7,253 nucleotides of DNA from CAXBID01 sp963975495 (GTDB lineage: Bacteria > Bacteroidota > Bacteroidia > Flavobacteriales > Flavobacteriaceae), in NCBI GenBank assembly GCA_963975495.1, contig CAXBID010000188.1, positions 1 through 7,253 of the forward strand, read 5' to 3'. Every line of letters starts with the position of its first letter. Position 1 is the stretch's first letter. Of this stretch, positions 3,375-7,253 are shown one piece after another. The notes beneath the pieces were generated by a model. The model was given only the letters and a program-made list of their open reading frames with translations. It was not told the origin of the DNA and ran no database searches. A program made the translations under genes and the position numbers.

Positions 3375-5921
3375 CTAAAAAGGATAATTTATACCAATAT
3401 TATAAACGGCATTTCTGAAGTTGTAATCGTTAAACCATCTGTTTTGATCTCTGTAAGATGGGTCGTAAGTTTTAAATCCTACATCAAAACGAAAAACGAA
3501 AAAGCTAAAATCGTATCGAAGTCCTAATCCTGAACCTACGGCAATATCTTTTAAAGAACTGAAATCTGAAAATGTAGCCCTATCATCTTCAACGTCGTCT
3601 AAAACATTCCAAATATTTCCAGCATCAATAAAAATAGCGCCGTTTAAGCTTTCAAAAATATTGAATCGTTGCTCAACACTTAAAGCTAGTTTTAAATTGG
3701 CCTCGTTAAATTCGTTAGTGGTTTGAGAGCTTCCAGGGCCTAAGCTATAGGCACTCCATGCTCTGTTGTCGTTGGGTCCTCCTGCAAAAAAACTTTTTGC
3801 AAAAGGGATATTGGTTGAATTTCCGTAGGGAACGGCAATGCCTACAAAACTTCTCATTGCCAGTACGTTTTTTTCGCCTACATCCCAATGCTTAATATAA
3901 TCAAATTCGGTTTTTACGTATTGGGAAAAAGCTACATCCAATAGTTCATATCTACCTTCGCTATCTTTTTGAAGACCGATTAGACTTGAAGCAGTAGCCA
4001 ATAAATTACCCGCTAATTCTAATTTTAAACGAAAGATTGAAAAATTATTATCAAAAATATTGGTTCGCTCGTCCTTTTTGTAGCTAAAACTTGAAGATAA
4101 AATCAAGTTGTTTTCTGTAAGCCTGTTTTTACGTTCGTTGATGCTATTTACAGTACTTAATTGCGTGTCTGATACTTCTGGAGGTGTATTATCATCTAAA
4201 ACATAATCTATAAAAGCATCAGCTTCATTAACAGGGTCATCGGGATTTGGAATATTTAAATCGTCACCTGGTCCTATATAATTTATATCTCGAGCCGTTT
4301 GATTTAATAAGTTAAAAGAATTTTGATAAACGCCAAAATAGTTGTCAACATTAAGATTCCTAACATATTGCACGTTAAATAAATCCAACCTGTTAGTCGT
4401 TTTAATATTGGGATACCAGTTGTAATTAAAAGTGCCAGCAAGGGTTAGTTTATCCAATCCAATATTGGTTTGACTGGTTGTGGATAATCCAATTCTTGTT
4501 GAAGGCGACATGTATTTTCGGATGATGTTTTCGGTGTAAAATGGCGAGAATATCCTAGGAATGGTAAGCTTTAAATCTGCACCAAATTCGTTAATATCAA
4601 AAAATGGGTCGTCTTCTTTTTTTCCTTCATCTCTTGAAGCTCCAATGGAACTTATTGCTGATATTTCTAATGTTTCGGTGCCTTTAAAAATGTTTCTAAT
4701 TAATAAACTTGGGTTTAATGAAAACCCAACGGTTTGAATATTACTAGTAGATACATCTGTACTAAAACCTAAACTAAATTTCTTTAATGGTGTTAAACGA
4801 ATGGTGTCAGTTAAAGTATTATTAGGGTTTTCAATATACTCTATGTTTGGGTATTTAAATGTGCGCAATTCGTTAATATAGCGGTACGTTCTTGTTCTAT
4901 CAATATCTTTAAAAATCCTTCCCGGATTTATAAACATAGCATCTGTTATGGATTTTGGCCGGTATTTAATTTTATCATAGGCATAGAGGTTAAAACCATT
5001 GTATCTTATTGAATCCTGAAACGGTTTCCCTCTGTTTTCAAAGGTGTAATCGGTAATAATATTTACCTCATCAATGTGGTAAATTTTAAAAGGTTCGCGC
5101 CTTGTAGAATCAGGTGTCCTAATGGCCCTGTTTTGAATTTGGACCCCAACATTTACTTTTTTGTTAGTGCCAATGGTATCAATTTCAAAGTTTACGTAAT
5201 CTTGATTGAAATGAAAAACCCCCGAGTTTCTTAATTCAGTTGAAATTCTATCACGCTCATTTTCAAAATTTACGGTTTTGTACTGTTCGCCCTTTACTAT
5301 AAATGAATTCTTTTTAATGTTTTTATATAGAGTATCTATAACTGGTGATGCTACTTTACTTGTTATCGAATCTATTATAAAAGCTTTTCCTGTGTTTACA
5401 TCATATTCAATTTCAGCACGTTTATTGTCTTTTTTGTCAACCTCATATGTGGTTTTTACATCAAACCAACCATTGTTTATATGGTATGCTTGTAAACGAT
5501 TTACCGATTTTTTTGTTCTTTCTTCATCAACAATTACAGGAGCTTCACCGGTAGATTTTAGCCAATTATTAAATCCTATAGCAGATTGCTTTATTTTATC
5601 AACTTGCTTTTGGGAGTATATGTTTTTTAAATTCACTCTTCTATTGGGTTTTTCATCTAACCAAGCTTCAAAAAGTGAATCTCTATTGGGGCGAGCCATA
5701 TTATAAATATGTAAATTTAAAGGAATACCTAAAATTTTTCTGTTAGGTTTTTGGTATAATAAACTATTTATAGTCTCTGAGTTGTCTTTTTTGTCATTTA
5801 CCACTACGGTGTTATTAGTAAGTAAATGCTCATCTTCAGCAACTCTTTTAACAGCATCACAAGACGTGAAACATCTCACGATTATTATAAATATTAGTAT
5901 TTTTGAAAGTTTGTGTTGCAA
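3375..5921 (-). CDS. tamL: TamL: outer-membrane translocation and assembly lipoprotein (BamA/TamA superfamily)
   Basis: An 848-residue envelope protein. Residues 1-20 form a signal peptide with hydrophobic core ILIFIIIV and a lipobox FTS|C, so Cys21 should be lipidated after signal peptidase II cleavage. Residues about 30-375 look like tandem POTRA-type domains (for example 178-248 and 278-362). Residues about 380-848 alternate polar and hydrophobic strands like an outer-membrane beta-barrel ending in NIGINYPF, with the terminal Phe typical of barrel signals. GGPNDNRAW (714-722) matches the place of the BamA/TamA VRGF loop-6 motif, with RAW standing for RGF. An acidic stretch near 551-588 is probably a surface loop. 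TamA-type proteins work with TamB in outer-membrane assembly; tamB is not in the window. The start is TTG at 5921: a TGA lies six codons upstream and no in-frame ATG precedes the lipobox. It diverges from the methyltransferase gene. Confidence 0.88.
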   Translation of the reverse strand: MQHKLSKILIFIIIVRCFTSCDAVKRVAEDEHLLTNNTVVVNDKKDNSETINSLLYQKPNRKILGIPLNLHIYNMARPNRDSLFEAWLDEKPNRRVNLKNIYSQKQVDKIKQSAIGFNNWLKSTGEAPVIVDEERTKKSVNRLQAYHINNGWFDVKTTYEVDKKDNKRAEIEYDVNTGKAFIIDSITSKVASPVIDTLYKNIKKNSFIVKGEQYKTVNFENERDRISTELRNSGVFHFNQDYVNFEIDTIGTNKKVNVGVQIQNRAIRTPDSTRREPFKIYHIDEVNIITDYTFENRGKPFQDSIRYNGFNLYAYDKIKYRPKSITDAMFINPGRIFKDIDRTRTYRYINELRTFKYPNIEYIENPNNTLTDTIRLTPLKKFSLGFSTDVSTSNIQTVGFSLNPSLLIRNIFKGTETLEISAISSIGASRDEGKKEDDPFFDINEFGADLKLTIPRIFSPFYTENIIRKYMSPSTRIGLSTTSQTNIGLDKLTLAGTFNYNWYPNIKTTNRLDLFNVQYVRNLNVDNYFGVYQNSFNLLNQTARDINYIGPGDDLNIPNPDDPVNEADAFIDYVLDDNTPPEVSDTQLSTVNSINERKNRLTENNLILSSSFSYKKDERTNIFDNNFSIFRLKLELAGNLLATASSLIGLQKDSEGRYELLDVAFSQYVKTEFDYIKHWDVGEKNVLAMRSFVGIAVPYGNSTNIPFAKSFFAGGPNDNRAWSAYSLGPGSSQTTNEFNEANLKLALSVEQRFNIFESLNGAIFIDAGNIWNVLDDVEDDRATFSDFSSLKDIAVGSGLGLRYDFSFFVFRFDVGFKTYDPSYRDQNRWFNDYNFRNAVYNIGINYPF

Positions 5922-6068
5922 ATGAAATTATAATTATTCAAGTTATAGGCTGTTAATGTAACCAAGCTAAATGTGAAAATGATTAAAAAGCCTATTAAGG
6001 GCTCAAAAATACATTTTTTACATTGAAAAAAATATTTAAATAATATTAGTCTGAAGCAACCTTAACAA
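5922..6068 (-). promoter_or_regulatory. tamL upstream region with candidate -7 box at 6004-6011
   Basis: On the minus strand TATTTTTG (6011-6004) fits TAnnTTTG and would start transcription near 5998, giving a leader of about 75 bases before the TTG start. No good -33 TTG is present. The rest of this AT-rich stretch holds no recognisable gene. There is no Shine-Dalgarno match before the TTG. Confidence 0.35.
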
Positions 6069-6241
6069 TGAACTCATCTTGACTTTTTCTATTTCCTAAA
6101 AAATGGCTAAAATTCGCTCATATTTCATCTATTTTTTTATGCGTAGCCCCGAAGCGTCGGGGCTATGCCCTTCAGAAATAGTCTCATCTAAACAAATTTT
6201 ATCTTATTTTCGGTTAAAAACAAAAAGTCAAGATGAGTTCA
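6069..6241. repeat. 173-bp long imperfect palindrome with GC-rich centre (MITE-like)
   Basis: The outer arms TGAACTCATCTTGACTTTTT (6069-6088) and 6222-6241 are perfect 20-bp complements. At the centre GCGTAGCCCCGA (6141-6152) pairs with TCGGGGCTATGC (6157-6168) around AGCG, with one G-T pair. The segments between also match in part when one is reverse-complemented (TAAAATTCG against TAAAATTTG, and CTATTT on both sides), so the whole unit is a decayed palindrome centred near 6155. If the ends are taken as GAACTC...GAGTTC, a 3-bp direct repeat AAT flanks it (6067-6069 and 6241-6243), as a target-site duplication would. It lies between two divergent genes, so it is not a terminator for either. 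There is no coding capacity. Best reading: a non-autonomous transposon-like element; alternative: a template for a long hairpin RNA. Confidence 0.65.
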
Positions 6242-6297
6242 ATATTTTTCATTTTCTTTATAAAATAAAATAAAATGAAACACTAATTAAAGATTGC

Positions 6298-7014
6298 ATG
6301 CTATCTAAAAACCAAATAAAATTAATAACGCGTTTAAAGCAAAAAAAATATAGACTGCAATATGGTTTATTTATTGTTGAAGGTGCTAAAACAATAAAAG
6401 AACTCCTGCAATCTCATTTAGAGCTTCATGCATTATATACGACTGAAACATTCAATATTGATGCCAAAGATGAAGTATTGATTTCTGAAAATGATTTAAA
6501 GCGGATTAGTTTTTTAACAACCCCCAACAAAGCATTGGCTATTTTTAAAATCCCAGATTCTAAACCCATTAAAAATAACCAGCTTGTTGTTGCTTTAGAT
6601 TCAATTCGAGACCCAGGTAATTTAGGAACAATTATTAGACTTTGCGACTGGTTTGGAATAACCGATTTAGTGTGTAGTAAAGAAACCGTAGATTGTTTTA
6701 ATCCCAAAGTCATACAAGCCACCATGGGTTCTATAACAAGAGTGCATGTTAGTTATATAGATTTAAAAACTTTTTTAAAAGAAACGAAGCTACCCGTTTT
6801 TGGGGCTTTTATGGAAGGCGAAAATGTATATAAAACTGAATTACCCAATAAAGGTATTTTGGTAATGGGTAATGAAGCAAATGGAGTTTCAAAAGAAATT
6901 GAAGCTGTTATTACAAAGAAGATTTCTATTCCACAATTTGGAGATATTCAAGAAACCGAAAGTTTAAATGTAGCTACGGCAACTGCTATTTTGTTGAGCG
7001 AGTTTAGGAGGTAA
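6298..7014 (+). CDS. TrmH/SpoU-family RNA 2'-O-methyltransferase (SPOUT)
   Basis: The 238-residue product has the three SpoU motifs: DSIRDPGNLGTIIRLCDWFG (101-120, with the conserved Asn and Arg), ILVMGNEANGVSKEI (187-201) and IPQFGDIQETESLNVATA (211-228). These form the trefoil-knot site for S-adenosylmethionine. The N-terminal ~90 residues (from KNQIKLITRLKQKKYRLQYGLFIVEG) look like the substrate-binding domain of rRNA/tRNA 2'-O-ribose methyltransferases. The exact RNA target (23S rRNA or tRNA) cannot be read from the sequence, so no symbol is given. The ATG at 6298 gives the normal N-terminus; an ATG at 6275 meets a stop after two codons and is not used. There is no strong Shine-Dalgarno match. 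The gene starts 56 bases right of the long palindrome and no consensus promoter is seen in that gap. It diverges from tamL. Confidence 0.92.
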   Translation: MLSKNQIKLITRLKQKKYRLQYGLFIVEGAKTIKELLQSHLELHALYTTETFNIDAKDEVLISENDLKRISFLTTPNKALAIFKIPDSKPIKNNQLVVALDSIRDPGNLGTIIRLCDWFGITDLVCSKETVDCFNPKVIQATMGSITRVHVSYIDLKTFLKETKLPVFGAFMEGENVYKTELPNKGILVMGNEANGVSKEIEAVITKKISIPQFGDIQETESLNVATATAILLSEFRR

Positions 7015-7017
7015 TAG

Positions 7018-7083
7018 TTTACAGTCGCAGTCGCAGTCGCAGTTTACAGTTGCAGTCACAGTTTTCAGTTGCAGTTAGCAGTC
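7018..7083. repeat. Degenerate CAGTYR tandem repeat
   Basis: Starting 4 bases after the methyltransferase stop, about eleven CAGT-headed units of mostly 6-7 bases follow one another: CAGTCG three times, then CAGTTTA, CAGTTG, CAGTCA, CAGTTTT, CAGTTG, CAGTTAG and CAGTCA. The left end is near perfect and the right end is degenerate. It encodes no continuing protein, since the gene stops before it. It resembles slippage-prone microsatellites that I recall near genes in flavobacteria. No stem of terminator quality is seen in it. Confidence 0.75.
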
Positions 7084-7253
7084 AATTACGTTATAATTTG
7101 AAACTTTATGCTTTTGCTAGAAAAAAAATTAAAGTATTGTAATTTAACGTGAGTTCGAGGTAAGGTTAAGTTTAGTTCCTTGAAAACAAGATATCTATGT
7201 TATTTGTATGCGATTGGTTATCCCCTTGAGGGGATTATAGGGGTGTAAATCCC
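7084..7253. other. Non-coding right edge with GC hairpin at 7220-7235
   Basis: No convincing gene is seen in these 170 bases. ATCCCCT (7220-7226) pairs with AGGGGAT (7229-7235), and further G-run and ATCCC sequence (7240-7253) runs into the window edge. Nothing resembling a T-run follows. The hairpin is probably the beginning of a dispersed repeat whose remainder lies outside the window. No terminator for the methyltransferase gene could be identified here. Confidence 0.4.

Noticed and set aside
6141..6168. Central GC hairpin as a terminator
   Set aside because: Both neighbouring genes start, rather than end, on either side of it, and no T-run follows either arm directly.
7018..7083. CRISPR array
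   Set aside because: Units are only 6-7 bases with no spacers and no cas genes; this is a microsatellite-like tandem repeat.
7084..7160. Relation between ATTACGTTAT here and the same ten bases near 294
   Set aside because: The match is short, AT-rich and not extended on either side, so chance is likely.

Overview
The window looks like chromosomal DNA of a marine-type Flavobacteriaceae bacterium (Bacteroidota). The evidence is AT-rich DNA, weak or absent Shine-Dalgarno sequences, -7 boxes of the Bacteroidota form TAnnTTTG, an AccD whose N-terminal zinc-ribbon cysteines are lost, and an outer-membrane TamA-type protein made as a lipoprotein (TamL type). The genus cannot be fixed from the sequence alone.

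Layout. Five genes read on the minus strand, in transcription order from right to left: tamL (3375-5921), fba (2170-3237), accD (998-1855), rpsO (578-847) and the first 47 codons of pnp (1-141, cut by the window edge). One gene, a SpoU/TrmH-family RNA 2'-O-methyltransferase (6298-7014), reads on the plus strand, divergently from tamL. fba, accD and rpsO each end in a convincing intrinsic terminator. rpsO has a good promoter and fba and tamL have plausible -7 boxes, so the minus-strand genes look like mostly separate units rather than one operon. All six are housekeeping genes: envelope assembly, glycolysis/gluconeogenesis, fatty-acid synthesis, ribosome, RNA turnover and RNA modification.

The unusual content is in the gaps. 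(1) Two copies of one dispersed element, 334-534 (minus) and 1948-2053 (plus), share conserved sequence blocks. Between these blocks each copy carries its own self-complementary hairpin, which is what a family of structured RNAs with a fixed core and variable hairpin tips would look like. The two copies lie in opposite orientation on either side of the rpsO-accD segment. (2) A roughly 173-bp near-symmetrical palindrome (6069-6241) with perfect 20-bp outer arms and a GC-rich central hairpin sits in the tamL/methyltransferase divergent gap; it resembles a MITE. (3) A degenerate CAGTYR tandem array follows the methyltransferase gene. (4) Several short perfect hairpins of repeat type lie upstream of accD, upstream of pnp and at the right edge. 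No CRISPR array, tRNA, rRNA, transposase or phage gene was seen. If there is an undescribed system here, the paired structured element is the best candidate.
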